NCBI GenBank assembly: GCA_037953625.1
Contig: CM075655.1
Coordinates: 76,659,501 to 76,723,500 of the forward strand
From: Crotalaria pallida
Taxonomy: Eukaryota; Streptophyta; Magnoliopsida; Fabales; Fabaceae
Direction of reading: 5' to 3'
Length of the DNA stretch: 64,000 bases
The notes beneath the pieces were generated by a model that was not told where the DNA came from, made no database searches, and was given only the letters and a program-made list of their open reading frames with translations. Both the position numbers and the translations under genes were made by a program. Of this stretch, positions 31,175 to 43,750 are shown one piece after another; position 1 is the first letter of the stretch; every line of letters starts with the position of its first letter.

Positions 31175-32233
31175 CTACTCCGGGCTCTTGGAGTAGATAA
31201 GGATATCGTCAATGAACACAACCACGAATGAATCTAAATAAGATATGAAGATTCGATTCATGTAGTCCATGAAGATAGCTGGTGCATTCGTCAATCCGAA
31301 CGGCATCACAACATACTCATAATGCCCGTACCGGGATCGAAATGCGGTCTTAGAGATATCCTTTTCTGTAATCCTGATCTGATGATATCCTGATCTCAGA
31401 TCAATCTTAGAAAATACTGAAGCCCCACGAACTTGGTCCATAAGGTCATTGATTCTCGGCAAAGGACACTTGTTCTTGATTGTGACCTTATTCAATTGTC
31501 AATAGTCGATGCACATTCTCATACTGCCGTCTTTCTTCTTGACAAACAAAACTGGAGCACCCCAAGGTGACACACTTGGTCGGATCATCTGCTTCTGCAA
31601 TAGCTCCTCGATCTGCCTCTTCATTTCAGCCATTTCTGGTGGTGCCATTCTATAAGAAGCAATAGAAATGGGACCAGCTCCCGGAACTAGATCAATTCCA
31701 AATTCAATCTCCCTTCTTGGTGGCAAGCCAGGTATTTCATCAGCGAATACCTCTGGAAAGTCTCTGACTATGGGTATCTCTTCAATCCTCGGACCATTCT
31801 CCTCTACTTCAGTGTTGAACAGGCACATGTATCCAGAGGGTTTCGGATTTCTATAGGTTACTATCTTTCTATCACAATCGATGATCACTTGGTTTTGACT
31901 CAACCAGTCCATTCCCAAGATCACATCCATTTGCAATAAGGGTAAACAGATCAAATCTACCTTAGAGGTTTGTCCTAACACTTCTATACAACAGTTAAGA
32001 CATGCTCTAGAAACAACTACAGGAGCATTAGTTTCTACTTTCAGAGTATATGGCAATTCAGACATAGACAAACCTAAACGATCTACACATTCATAGGAAA
32101 CGAATGAATGCGTTGCACCCGAATCAAACAAAACATTAAAGAGCTGGCCATTTAGCAAGTATTTACCTTGCACCAGATCAAAAGATCGGCTTGCCTCCAC
32201 ACCACTAAGTGTGAAAACCCTTCCTTGAGCCAT
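31175..32233 (-). pseudogene. Protease and RT core of element C
   Basis: Starts at the gag-pol junction next to element D (MAQGRVFTLSGVEA). Protease LFDSGATHSFVS is intact; RT has MCIDY, then TGA at 31499-31501 (in place of an Arg codon), then LNKVTIKNK, KIDLRSGYHQI with the first Asp, MPFGLTNAPA and intact FIDDILIYS. TAG at 31175-31177 follows SPE. The apparent Met at 32233 is an internal codon of the polyprotein, not a start. Confidence 0.92.
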
Positions 32234-32235
32234 AG

Positions 32236-35200
32236 TGTAACAACCTATTTTATTTTACCTATTTTGAAAATATGGATTTGAAAATTTCTTTTTAATTAAA
32301 ATTCTTATTATAATTTAAGCGGAAAAATGGATGGAGTTTCCTCTGTTTTATGGACATTCCCAAAAATTATATTTGACCTATAACCTATCCAAAACAGTTT
32401 TCAACAACAACCAGACATCCAGATATAATATATAACATACTTAGACTCTTTTAACATCAAATATTAAAGTAGGAACCTTTAAACTTTTGCAAATAAAACT
32501 AAATACCCCGGGCCACCATTTTTTTTCCAAAATACACATTGGAAATACATACATAATTTATAATTATACAAAGTACATCAAGTACGCAAATGTGGCCCGG
32601 TTCGACTCAAATTAATAAAATGACTCAATTCGCACTTCCTGGGGGAAGTGTGCTCCTGCTCAGCCTCTATGTCTGCAAGCTCAACCTGTACCTATGGTGG
32701 ATGTAAGGGTGAGAATTGCACGAACTAGTAATGTATAATACATGCCAAGTCATACACAATTAGCAAATAATCAAATAATACAAATATATCACGCCCAATC
32801 ACCTATCCACTACAAACACAAACATCTCCAAATTATTCACATTTCCTAATTAGTGTCAATGCCTATTCTATTCCGTTCACTTAGCTTTCTACCCTCACCT
32901 GAACTTAAACCCTCAATTCTTCTCCCACTCCTACTTTTACTCACATTCTTCCTATTTTACTAAGCTAGCTAATTCTAATCCCTACCTCTCATTTCTCCAT
33001 CTCATTCATCACCTTCTCAACTTCCTTCTTTTTGTTTCTTTTTATTTCATTCTTTTCATTTCTTTTTACTTTTTCTGGATCTTTGTGGTTTCACTATTGC
33101 GTCCCATCCCGGGTACGACTTACGGATGCGTATGGATCCCCAAAGGCTGCACGTCTTACTCAACCCCTGCACACTCCCCAAGCGGCTTATGTTTCCTACA
33201 CCCGAGAGCATGACTTACGCAGCCTGAATTACCACAAAATCCCTTGGCTATACGAATTTGCCACTGTGACCCATCCCGGTGTCGACTTACCGATGCGTAC
33301 GGATCCCCAAAGGTCGCACGACTAACTCAACCCATGCACACGGAGCAGCTCGTGACTTATTGCAGGTGTTGCGCACCCGCCTTACTGCACCCCACCGTAT
33401 GCCTTCTAGGGTCCAAACCGCATACCAATATTCTTTTTTTCTTTTTTCTTTTCTTTTTCAATTCCATTTTTCATTAGGTAGTCCAGCCCCAGCCAGCCGT
33501 ACGGTACTGAGCGCTAGGAGTTCCCTTTTTCATTATTCATTCTTTTCCTTTTTATCAATTTTAGTCTGCCCTCTCCTAACACCTTTTTCTTCTACTTTCA
33601 TTTTCCTCTTTTCTCTTCTACACCCACTAATCTATTTCCCTAGAATTAACTCATTATCATTTCTAAAGACACTTCCTATTTTCCCGATTTGTTCCCTTAC
33701 ATTTCAATCTATGTGCTTTTACGAAATCCAAAGATCACTCCTCTGTCCACTCCTTTCCTCTTTCACTCAATCTCTAAAATACAACATACATACACCATTC
33801 GATATATTTAATAATTATATTATAATACATATCATTATCCTATTAATTCAAATAATTTAGTACATACATATCATTCTCATATTTTCAACAATTACACCTA
33901 ATTTATGGCCTCAATTAGCATTTAGCAAGTCACAACATAATTATCAGGACATATAACATTCATGTACAGACATACCAGTTAATCTCTTAAATAGCATATT
34001 CCAGTCATTATATTATTACATGGTTTATAATAATTATTTCCTAATATCAACTACACAAACCAATTAGTCTCAACACGCACACACATACTAGTTACACAAC
34101 CACCGTGCGGCAATAAACCCCTTACCTTAATTATAGTCAGGAAAGAAACACCTTAATTGGGACTTGCAAACCCTAAGCAGGAGGGGTGCCGAACAAGCTT
34201 AATGGCCACAATCACTACTCCGAGGGATGTTGGAATTCGTCAAGATTTGGAATGAAATGGGTTGATGAACTCCCCTTCCTCCCACTAGTGTTGACCGAAA
34301 TCCTCAAGGGCCAAAGGAGTCAATGATTTTGTCTTGGATTATCAAGGAAAGTAATAATGAGTAAAAATAAAACTAATACTAAAATCAAGAAAAACATAAA
34401 GGAAAAGCTTGGTTATTGCTTACCCACACTTCCAAATATGATGGAAGAATCTCAATGGAAGCAAGGAAGCATAACTGATGATGATTCCTATTGAAGCAAA
34501 GAGGCGAAAGGAAACCTTGATGATTATGAAGGTTGAAGCTTGAAGCTCACACCATGGAAGCCATGGAAAGCTTGAGGATGAGGATGATAATGGTAGAGCT
34601 TGAGGTGATGATAGATGGTAATGAAAATATAAATTGGAAGAGGGAAAAGAGAGTTTGATTGGTGCCTTGAAGCTTGGAAGCTTAAGGTAGGCCATTAATG
34701 GAGGAAGAGAGGGAAAGGGATGGAGCCCTAGCTCCTTGGAAGAGGAAGGAGATGAGGGAGAGAGAGGAGGGTTCAAGTATGAGGGGGAAGAGGGGTGTTT
34801 GGGGGTGTATAATGGGTTTTGGGGTGGGGAAATGTCAAAAATGCCCTTAAAACGCGTTTTTTGTGTTGCAGATCGTGGGATTTTCGCTTAAGCGAAATCT
34901 GGTCGCTTAAGCGAACTCAATTAGTGTTGATACTGGAGTAATTTCGCTTAAGCCAAAATTTTCGCTTAAGCCAAATAATATTTTCGCTTAAGCGAAATTT
35001 TTTCGCTTAAGCCAAATACACAGGTACTGCTACTTCATTTTTCTATTTTTCAGCTATTTTCTCCCCAACTTCAAATAGCCATAACTTCTTCGTTCACCGT
35101 CGGATCTTGCTCAAATTTGACGAGCAACTTCCTAAAAATCATACCTTCATATCCAATGGTGGGAATTGTGTTTTGAGTCCTAAATCTTTTATTTTAATTT

Positions 35201-35422
35201 ATTATCCTATTTATTTAGTTTAACACTGAATCACCTGTTTGCCTCGTCCGTTCCTAACTTAATTTACTACTTCTTCCTTTCCTAAACCAATATTATTATT
35301 AATCTTTTCTAATGCTTGAACACTTCTTTTAATACCTATTTATGGTTTTATTATTATTATCTCAATTATCCCAAACTATTATTAATTTATTTGCACTTAG
35401 GTTTAAAATTTGGGATGTTACA
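32236..35422 (-). repeat. 3' LTR of element D (3,187 bp)
   Basis: In the sense direction: palindrome cluster (35017-34881), TATA-like CATTATACAC (34806-34815), a Ser/Pro-rich low-complexity frame (34776-34420), and 5' splice consensus AG|GTAAGG at 34125. A 76-bp GC-rich unit is repeated at about 33096 and 33268 (containing GGATCCCCAAAGG). Homopyrimidine stretches give spurious frames on the plus strand. Confidence 0.93.
34881..35017. repeat. Cluster of six TTCGCTTAAGCGAA palindromes (LTR D, left)
   Basis: Six copies in 137 bp; three are the full palindrome with CTTAAG core and the others end GCCAAA, breaking the outer pairs. They lie 70-210 bp upstream of the TATA-like box and 400-540 bp from the LTR start. 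Confidence 0.9.
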
Positions 35423-36474
35423 TTTCTCCCCTACTTATTTGAATTTCGTCCCCGAAATTCCATTGAGTAATCTAGGGAGATAACAAACCCTTGAGAATTA
35501 ATGTACAACAACCTCGCATATCTTCGTCATTTACTCCCCTACTCGGACTTTGTCCAAGAGACTTAATTGCCACAACTCCCGCTCGTTCCCTAGAATGTTC
35601 ACTCCCTTTGATCAGGCTCCTGTTTATTCTTCTAAGTGCGCAACCCAAGGTTTTTGGTCATTCGGGCCACAATATAGAGTCCTGAGACTCTAAGAATGGC
35701 ATTGTTGTCAGGTTGCAATTCTCCTAATCACAACACTTGAAGAATTCCTAGCACTTCATTTCCCTGCTTGAATTTAGCAAAAGTCACTCCGACATTCCAC
35801 TTGACTTCATCCTAATCCTATTTCATTGTCGCTTCAGCTTACTCGCTTCCTCGCTCCGCTTCATCTCGAAAGAGGCTAAGATTGGTTTCTACTTGGGAAT
35901 AGAGGTCAAGGTCTCATTCTACTTTTCAGTTTCGTGTTTGTTCGGATTTATCCTAACTTGTTCGAGGTTGGTTCTCCACCAGTTCCTAGTGACCTTCTTA
36001 GCGGTTTACATAAGGTTTTTAAGAATAACGGTCTTGGGCAACCATTGATGAGGATAACATTGTTAAAGGTTGGGTTGATGCACGACATAATGTCGCCATC
36101 AAGTGGAAAGGTAGTGGTGGTCTATGCGCGTTTGTTATACATTTCCCAAGAGTGGGAAGAGATAACAGCGGATGTTCGATATCTCATCTGTTTTCGGTCT
36201 TGATATTTCTATGGGTACACTAAGGTAGTTTACGTTCTAGTTCTGCTCGGCTGTCGTTCTCATTCTTTACCATCACTCGGATGGGTTTCAGGTAGGACTA
36301 TAAGGTTCTCCCCTACTTAGTATCAACATACCTACATAGATCGATACCAAGGGGTAGCTGAGCAGATGTTAAGAATTAGTGGTTCTACTTTTCGATTAGG
36401 TGACGGGTTTGGAAAACAAGGTTGGATGAACTACTTGTTCGGTTTTCTAAGATATGGCGATCTCTGATTTGGGT
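35423..36474 (-). other. 3' internal region of element D, non-coding
   Basis: Starts with the polypurine tract (AAGTAGGGGAGAAA on the minus strand, 35423-35436). The rest has no recognisable pol coding on either strand. The last five bases, ATCTC (36470-36474), are the target-site duplication of element G. Confidence 0.75.
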
Positions 36475-37759
36475 CTGATATATATAGTTTTTGGACTTCA
36501 TTTTACCCTCTTTTACTTTGATTTGGCTTGTTTTCATAGCAAACTTAGGATCTTTTTATTAGTTTTTAGGAATTTTAGTAGTTGTAGTTTCCCTTGAACT
36601 TTTTGATCGTTTGTTCATTGTTTCAAGTGATTTTGGAGCTCAAATGTGAAAAATAATTATGGAATTGGAAAGAGCACGTAAAGACCTTGAAGCAGGAAAA
36701 AGAAAGGAGAAAAACGGAGCCGAAAAGTGTCCCGCGCGCCTGGGGCGCGTGGACTGTGCGCCTGGGGCGCGCCTACTGATGAAAAGGCCAAACAACAGAG
36801 ACGCGCGCCTGGGGCGCGAGACCGCGTGCTCCTGGGGCGCGCGTGCACCAGAAAAAGCCCAATTGGGCCAAAACTTCAGAAATTGATAGGGATTCTACTT
36901 AGTGTTGTTTTGTAAATATAAATTAGTGATTTAGAATTAGGTTAGGCAGCCAACTAGAGGAGAAAACATAAATTAGAATTGAAGAGGGAGATTACCAATA
37001 CTTTGGAGCAAGTGGAGATTGAAGAATTTAGGGTAATTTGTCTATGAATTTTCCTATCATGTCTTCTCTTCTTCTTATTTCTATGTGTAACTAAAACCCT
37101 CGTGTTAGGAACAAGGTGATTTTGTATGGCGTAGCTTATTTCAATTTATCATTTAGAGTTTTCCTGTTTTTAATTCATGCGTTAATTGTGTTTTTATTGC
37201 ATACGTAAACCTGATCAATTTATGTTTTGGATTTCTTAATTCGTAACGAGAGTTAGGATTTTGAATAAGCCTTGCAATTAACGTATAATCAGTTCAGTGT
37301 ATAGAGATATAATTGAATGATTATTGACTTGGTAATTCCCTTGTGCTGAATATGATATTTTCTAATATTGTAATTTGTTGAGAGATCAAGGATTAAGTAT
37401 TTAGAGAATAAGGGTAATGTTAGAGAGATCTAACTATTGCTATTTGAGAGGAATTGTCCATGAATTAAAGGAAAATCTAAATTATAATTGAATAAGTGAA
37501 ACCTACAATGCAACCAACGTTCCTAACCACTTTCTCCCATAGTTTCTCAAGTTTTATTTAATTTCAGCAATTAATTAGTTTAATTAATTATTGATTTCAA
37601 ATCTGAATTTTAATTTAAACCAACTTTTTAGTTATAGGATTTATTTATAATTACATTAAGGTGAAAATATACTAAAAACACAACTCCCTGTGGGATGATA
37701 TTCGGTCTTCCATAGACTATATTACTCGTTGACCCAGTACACTTGCTGGCACATCAACA
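36475..37759 (+). repeat. 5' LTR of element G (1,285 bp)
   Basis: TG...CA termini. It carries the GC-rich palindromic cluster 250-370 bp from its start, followed about 65 bp later by a TATA-like TAAATATAAATTAG (36912-36925). The 3' LTR has few differences by eye, suggesting a relatively recent insertion. Confidence 0.93.
36732..36846. repeat. GC-rich palindromic cluster (LTR G, left)
   Basis: Four copies of a motif like GCGCGCCTGGGGCGCG, an inverted repeat GCGCC-TG-GGGCGC, in an otherwise AT-rich LTR. A further copy is at about 40405-40422 in the internal region. Rich in CpG, hence a strong methylation target. Confidence 0.85.
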
Positions 37760-37765
37760 AGTTTT

Positions 37766-37783
37766 TGGCGCCGTTGCCGGGGA
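37766..37783 (+). promoter_or_regulatory. Primer binding site of element G (tRNA-Asp)
   Basis: TGGCGCCGTTGCCGGGGA, complementary to the 3' end of tRNA-Asp, six bases after the LTR. Standard for Athila elements. Confidence 0.93.
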
Positions 37784-37905
37784 GTAGTTTTCTTTAGTTT
37801 ATTTTTGGTACTTAGTGTAGTTATTAGTAAATTCTATTTTTTCTTTTTATTTTTCTGTTTTAATTTTTTTTAGTTTAATTTAACAGCTGCTGCTTAACCG
37901 TTTTT

Positions 37906-39422
37906 ATGCTTTTGCGCTCTACAGGTAATCGAGGCCTTGTGAAACTTGATCCCGAATTGGAGCTTAGTGTGAAGCGGTTGAAAAAGCAAGCAAAGCAAGC
38001 AAGAAAGATGGCTGAATCACATGGTTCTGGTGGTTCCGGTGCAACACCCCAACCCACAAGGAAGACTTTGGCTGATTATACCACAGTGGATCCAGATGTC
38101 TGCACATCAAGTGTGGTCCGGCCAGCAATTTCAGCAGCTGCATTTGAGATTGATCCTCAATATATTCATCTCATCATACAGGATCAATTCTCAGGTGCAC
38201 CTAATCAAGATCCTATTGAGCACATAGCCAATTTCCTTCAGATGCTGGACTTTTTCAAGATAGAAGGTGCATCAGATGAGGCGATTCACATGAGTATGTT
38301 TCCTCTATCTTTGAGGGACAAGGCCTTTACATGGATGAGGAATCAGCCTCCTGGAAGCCTTTCCAGTTGGGATATTCTAGTCAAAAAGATCATGGCTCAG
38401 TTTCTCCCAGCTGGAAAGCAAGCCAAGCTCCGCCAGGATGCCAACTCTTTTGTTCAAGCAGAGGGGGAGCTATTACATGATGCATGGGAAAGATATAACC
38501 AGCTGTTGAAGAAGTGCCCGACACATGCTATACCAGATTGGATGCAGATCCGTTATTCTATGATGGGTTGAGGAGCACAAACAAATTCATGATTGATGCA
38601 GCAGCTGGAGGGTCCTTGATTAAGAAGACTGTGGAAGCAGCAAAAGAAATAATTGAGACTATGGCCTACAACAGTAGTCAAGCCCTTGCTGACAAGACTA
38701 TCTTGAAGAATCCAGAGCTGAGCACTACCCAGATGCAGACTCTCATTCAGCAGAATAAGGAGATGCATGATCAGATCACAGCATTAGTGAAGCAGATGGG
38801 TCAGCACCAGTTGGGAGCAGTGGGTAGCACACTTGTGTGTGACTTTTGCAATGGGATCCATAGGAATGGGGACAGTGCCAATGAAATGGGGAAAGCGGCG
38901 ACTATTGAGGAACAAGCACAATATGTGGGTGGTGGAGGAAATAGAAACAACATGTACTCCAACACCTACAATCCAGCATATCGCAACACCCCAAATTTCT
39001 CGTGGCACAGCCCAGCATTGTATCATCCACAACAGCAGCAGAAACCTTCCTGGGAGATAGCACTTGACAAGTTGACCAACTCCACCCAATCTTTCATTGA
39101 GGAGACTAGAGCCCAATTTGCCAATCAGGGTGCTAGCATTCGTAATTTGGAGGTGCAAGTGGGTCAGATTGCCAAGCAAATTTCTGAGAGGTCAGTGGGA
39201 ACTTTTCCCAGTGACACTATAGCTAATCCCAAGGAGAGGTGCATGAAGGTGACACTCCGAAGTGGCACAACATATGATGAACCAACTGCCAAGGGGAGTG
39301 CCACCAATGAAAATTCAAGCAAAGAGAAAGAGCCTAAGGGTGATGCAACATCAAAGAAGAAGGAAGGAGAAGTTGGAGCATCGAGTACGCAGGGTCCACC
39401 TGCGGATCACATACCGGTTTAG
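37906..39422 (+). pseudogene. gag of element G (Athila type)
   Basis: The first frame (37906-38571) encodes a basic N-terminus and the capsid domain with DPIEHIANFLQMLDFFKIEG and AFTWMRNQPPGSLSSWDIL. Near 38545 a one-base lesion moves the sequence into another frame, where it continues DPLFYDGLRSTNKFMIDAAAGGSL, a degenerate zinc-binding piece (CDFCNGIH) and the Athila-type Asn/Pro-rich NMYSNTYNPAYRNTPNFSW; CMKVTLRSGTTY follows. The frame is closed by TAG at 39420-39422 (probably a Gln codon), beyond which the same frame runs into protease. A start cannot be fixed: no ATG with clear support lies directly at 37906, and the Met at about 38008 is an alternative. Confidence 0.85.
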
Positions 39423-39437
39423 CCCAAGCCACTTCCT

Positions 39438-40190
39438 TTGCCTTTGAGGGTGCCTTTTCCTCAAAGGTTAAAGAAAGATGAAGACAAGAGGCACTTTCAG
39501 AAATTTCTGGACATGATCAGAAAGATCCAGATTAATATCCCGTTTGCGGAGGCTCTTGAACAAATGCCTCTGTATGCGAGGTTTATGAAGGATCTTCTGA
39601 CCAAGAAGAAGGGTATGCTCACTAGAGAGACATTTGCAATTGCTGAGAAGTGTAGCAGAATCATAAAATCCAATCTGCCACCGAAGTTGAAGGATCCAGG
39701 AAGCTTCAATCTACCTATAAGCATCGGCAAGGATTATACAAGTAAGGCCCTCTGTGACCTTGGTGCCAGTGTTAATATCATGCCTTTGTCACTTTTTAAT
39801 AAGTTAGGAATAGGAGAGATTAAGCTGACCCCGATCCTATTACAACTAGCTGTTAACACCGCCCTCCGCCCTTATGGAGTGGTGGAAGATATCTTGGTGA
39901 AAGTGAAAGATTTTATATTACCCCTTGATTTCATGGTGCTTGACATAGAAGAGGGTGATAACATTCCTCTAATTTTTGGAAGGCCTTTCTTGGCCACAGC
40001 AGGGGTAATCATAGATGTTCCTAGAGGAGAGGTTATTCTCCGTGTTAATGGTGAGCAAGCTGTGATAAATATTTTTGAAAAACCACCATGCACGGCGAAT
40101 TGCTTCCCCCAAATCAATTGTGTTTCAAGCTCTAATGAAAAAATTGATGATTTAGAGTTTGTGCACCCTTCTGAAACAAATTGCCCTTAA
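39438..40190 (+). CDS. Aspartic protease region of element G
   Basis: 250 codons, same frame as the second part of gag. The active-site block is LCDLGASVNIMPLSLFNKLG (Asp in DLGAS), followed by the hydrophobic strand IPLIFGRPFLATAG. This is the Athila gag-pol protease. In intact Athila elements RT would follow; here a stop comes at 40188-40190. The first coded Met is internal to the polyprotein. Confidence 0.88.
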   Translation: MPLRVPFPQRLKKDEDKRHFQKFLDMIRKIQINIPFAEALEQMPLYARFMKDLLTKKKGMLTRETFAIAEKCSRIIKSNLPPKLKDPGSFNLPISIGKDYTSKALCDLGASVNIMPLSLFNKLGIGEIKLTPILLQLAVNTALRPYGVVEDILVKVKDFILPLDFMVLDIEEGDNIPLIFGRPFLATAGVIIDVPRGEVILRVNGEQAVINIFEKPPCTANCFPQINCVSSSNEKIDDLEFVHPSETNCP

Positions 40191-40851
40191 GCCCTTTCTA
40201 GGGGCGATGAGTCAGGCTCGTGACATTAAACAAGCGCTTGTTGGGAGGCAACCCAATTTAAAGTAATTTCTTCCTTAGGATAGGTCCTTTAGGATAAGTG
40301 ATTTTTTTTAGTTTAGGATAGTTTAGGTTGTTTTATTTATTTATTTTTTCTATGTCTGCATTTTTTTTTATTATTATTTAAAAAAAAAGTGCCAGTACAG
40401 ACCAGGCGCGCCTGGGGCGCACGTGTATTGTGGCCTTATGGCCAGCACGCCTGAGGGGAGAAACACAATACCCCTCACTTCCTTTTCATCCCCAAATTAG
40501 GAAAACTAAGAACCCTAACCCCAATTCATAAATTCCATCAAATCCACCCATATTTCATCAAATTAATCCCTCATTCTTCCGTTAATCATCATCCTCATCA
40601 TCACTCTCTCTCCCTTTTCATCAAAATTTTTCAAAAACCCCATTCTCTTCTCAATTCAGATTTTCTAAAAAAGGGCTAAGGAGCACGAATTTTTCATTGT
40701 TTTAAGGTAAGAATCTCTTCTCTATCCTTCTCTGATCTGATTTATTTGGATTTGGAAGGTTAGGATTGAGTTCTCTCTTTAAAATTTTGAAGGTTTTGTG
40801 CTGCCTGCCAGGTGTTCGATAAATTGCCTTTTGCATTTTTTGAACTAAAAC
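40191..40851 (+). other. Junction where RT, RNase H and integrase are missing in element G
   Basis: Starts 16 bp after the protease stop with sequence that in Athila elements normally follows integrase (GTGACATTAAACAAGCGC then TTGGGAGGCAACCCAA, a small inverted repeat). The deletion therefore appears to join the end of protease to the post-pol spacer. It also holds one copy of the GC-rich palindrome and a pyrimidine-rich leader for the next ORF. The family knowledge is from memory. Confidence 0.65.
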
Positions 40852-42110
40852 ATGTTGAGCAGAGGAAAGAGGCCTATGGTGGACAGTAGTGGAGAGGTTG
40901 GGACGACTTTTGAGCATCCGAAAGTCTCCGAGTTTTATGACGGGAAGATGGTTAAGCGGAAGGTGCAGCCGGAAATTGGTATGGTCCTTGATGAGGCCGT
41001 TTCCGGTCAGCCAGTGGTCGGACTTAGAGGTGTAGAGGAGGTGATGGAGGTTGTTAATGTGAACAAATGGGAATCATGGGTTAGAGGTCCACCGGAGTAT
41101 TTGAGTCAGAAGTTGGTGTGGGAGTTTTATTCGCATACTTGGTGGCGTGCTCAATTAGAGAAGAAGGAGGAGTTGCTGCATGGTACAGTTGAGCATAGGA
41201 GGGTTGCTTATGTGAGGGGCAAGGAAGTGCCTTATGATGCTGCTACTATAGCACGTGTCCTAAGCCTTCCTAGCTACTCGCCTAATATGGCCCCCGCTTT
41301 GTTCAACACTGAGAGCTATGAGGATGGGGGTATGTATCCTTTGGATATGCTTCAGAAACACTTGTTTTTGGCTGGAAAAACTTGGAATTTTAATATTAAT
41401 CAAAGGCCAAAACATGTGTCTCAGAGGAATATGCAGGGAGCTGCCCGATTTTGGGTCCGGTTCATTATGCACAACTTGTACCCTCATTCCCATGACACTG
41501 AGATTCCCCATCTATTTGCCGATTAGTGTATGCCCTTAAATCTTGTATTGTTGTTGATGCGGCGTCGCTGATTTCCGATCAGTTGCACCGCTTTGCTTTG
41601 AGTGATAAGGGATATGTGGGATTCCCTTGGGTGATACACCAGTTGTGTTCTGCTGTGGGGGTAGTGCCTGGGAATGATGAGATGACTGAGATTAAGAGGG
41701 CCACCATGTTGACTAGAGCTGTCTGGGACAATTATGTTTTACTTGCTATTAGGACAGCCAGAGAGGATAGACACCCACCGATTATTCTTGACCACCAGCC
41801 TCCAGTCCAGGATAGAGTAGGACCTTCTCGTCGACCGGCACAGTCGTCGGATGGTGTGGAGGACCTGAGAGTTATGATGCAGTCCATGATGAGGGAGCAA
41901 GCACTGCAGGGGCGGTATTTACGGCAGCAGGCTGAGTTCCAACGTGTCCAGTTACACAGGGACGAGGTCCGTGATGATATTATGAGAGCCTGGAGTGCTG
42001 ATCAGGGATATGCTTTTGATTTGCGCCCTTATTCGGACTATGAGAGGAGTCTGTTGGACTATCCGATCGATGTGCCTGAGCCTGATGCTAGGGGGATGGA
42101 TGAGGATTAG
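40852..42110 (+). pseudogene. 3' ORF of element G with plant transposon-protein domain (PF20167-like)
   Basis: Begins ATG at 40852 (MLSRGKRPMVDSSGEV). The blocks WWRAQL, VAYVRGKEVPYDAATI, ARFWVRFIMHNLYPHSH and VYALKSCIVVDAASLI match the 'putative plant transposon protein' family found in the 3', env-like position of Athila relatives. A one-base lesion near 41520 changes frame (first part 40852-41526, second 41526-42110). The C-terminus has a Gln/Arg/Met-rich stretch that may form a coiled coil. No signal peptide or membrane anchor was seen, so it is not an obvious envelope protein. Function unknown. Confidence 0.75.
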
Positions 42111-43750
42111 TTTGGGGAATGTTCTTATTTGTTATATCTGATGTATTTTCCCCACCCCGCTCTGTACTTGTGATATTAGAACTTGTTTTACATTTTTTTT
42201 AGGATTTAATTTATTTTTAATGCATGGATATTTATTTTGACTATTTTCCCCACCCCGCTGAGTTTTGTGCAGGTGTGAATGTTGTCTCCTACCATTAGTG
42301 GTGCTTTGTTGCACTAGTGCTAACCATTGCAGGTATTAAGTTTGGGGGAGCAACATTTCACTTGTGTTTAGTGCTATTTATGTGGATGTAATAGGTAGTA
42401 TTCTTAATCTTTATCCTTGTCATTTTTGGTTAGTTTTTTTTTAGTACAGGTTTTTCATTTTTATTTTGTAGTTTTTAGGTAGAGTAGTTTGCTTGAGGAC
42501 AAGCCAACCTCTAAGTTTGGGGGAGGATACAAAATAAAAATTGATTTTTCAGACTTGAATTGTTTCCCCATATTTGGTTTTGGTTTGTGTCTCTAGTGAA
42601 AGTAGGTGATTATTCTAGATTTAGGACTTTTTCTCTTTTGATGCATGTATATACTTAGTTTAGGACTGAGACTCATTGACTTTTGACTCTATTTGATTGA
42701 GCTGTAAATACTGTTGTGAACTGGTTATTTTGACAAATGCTTTAAGAACTTGTGATTAGTGAACAGACTTTAGCCCAGTGAGTTTTTGAGCCTTATATTG
42801 AGGTGTATGAATTATATTTGAAATATTCTGATATTGAGACCCCTATTCGTTCATGAGTGTGTTCTCTTTGATAAATGTGCTCTAGAACTTGACCGGTGAC
42901 CATTTAAAAATTGATGATTGATTGCATACATAAAAATGATTAAGGAACTTAGGTGTGTTTTTGAGGCCTTCAGATTGTTGCATTGAAAATTGTTCCCTTA
43001 GTTGCCCACTTTGAGCCTAATGAGATTATATGATTTTTCTTTGGTACCCTGCATTAATTGCATAATTCTTTGTGAGTACCTTGGGAATTTTGGATGAGCA
43101 ATTAAGTGGAATGTGATGCAAAAGAAAAGAAAAGAAGTTGAAAAGTGTTTTGTGCCTACTTCTCTTCCAATGAAAAAAATATAAATAAATTGAATGAAAG
43201 TGAAAAGGAAGAGAGTAGAGGAATTAAATTGAAAAGTGAAGAAGAATAAAGTTGTGATTGAGTTGTGCTCATTGAAATATACTTAGTGCTCATTCATGAT
43301 TTCTAGGGGAATTTGTTTTTGCATTTAGCCCTTAGTTCATTCTTCCTTCTTTCTTTTATCTCACCTAACACTTCAGCCAGGCCCCATTACAACCAATATT
43401 AAGACCTTTTGATTTTTGTGTGCAATTGATAATTTCAGTGGAGATGTTGGTCTATGGTCAAGCATATGGTAGCACTTTGTCATTGATGAACTTGTGTGCT
43501 TAATTGAAATATTACCCTTATACACTTTTAAGAGGAACATTTGAGAGGTTGAGAGTGTTCACTAGTCCGATTGGGTTTGTTACTCTAACTAGTTTGTGAT
43601 TGTGTAAATAGTTAGTGATAATATGTGTTGGAATCATGAATCGTAATATTAGATGGGGTGTATATATGTTGATTTAGGGAGTTTGTCTTTTGTTTAGAAT
43701 TTTTATTTTACTTTTGCCTGGGACATGCAAAATGCTAAGTTTGGGGGAGT
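42111..43750 (+). other. 3' untranslated region of element G with three polypurine-like tracts
   Basis: AAGTTTGGGGGAG occurs at 42338-42350, 42513-42525 and 43738-43750; only the last abuts the LTR and should be the working polypurine tract. The remainder (1.2 kb) is AT-rich without coding. Confidence 0.8.

Noticed and set aside
33032..33860. Plus-strand frames rich in Phe, Ser and Leu (also at 50314-51142)
   Set aside because: They are antisense to the D LTR, come from T/C-rich stretches, and differ in length and frame between the two LTR copies.
34420..34776. 118-codon Ser/Pro-rich frame in LTR D
   Set aside because: The other LTR copy retains only 83 codons of it and the sequence is low complexity; more likely an untranslated pyrimidine-rich leader.
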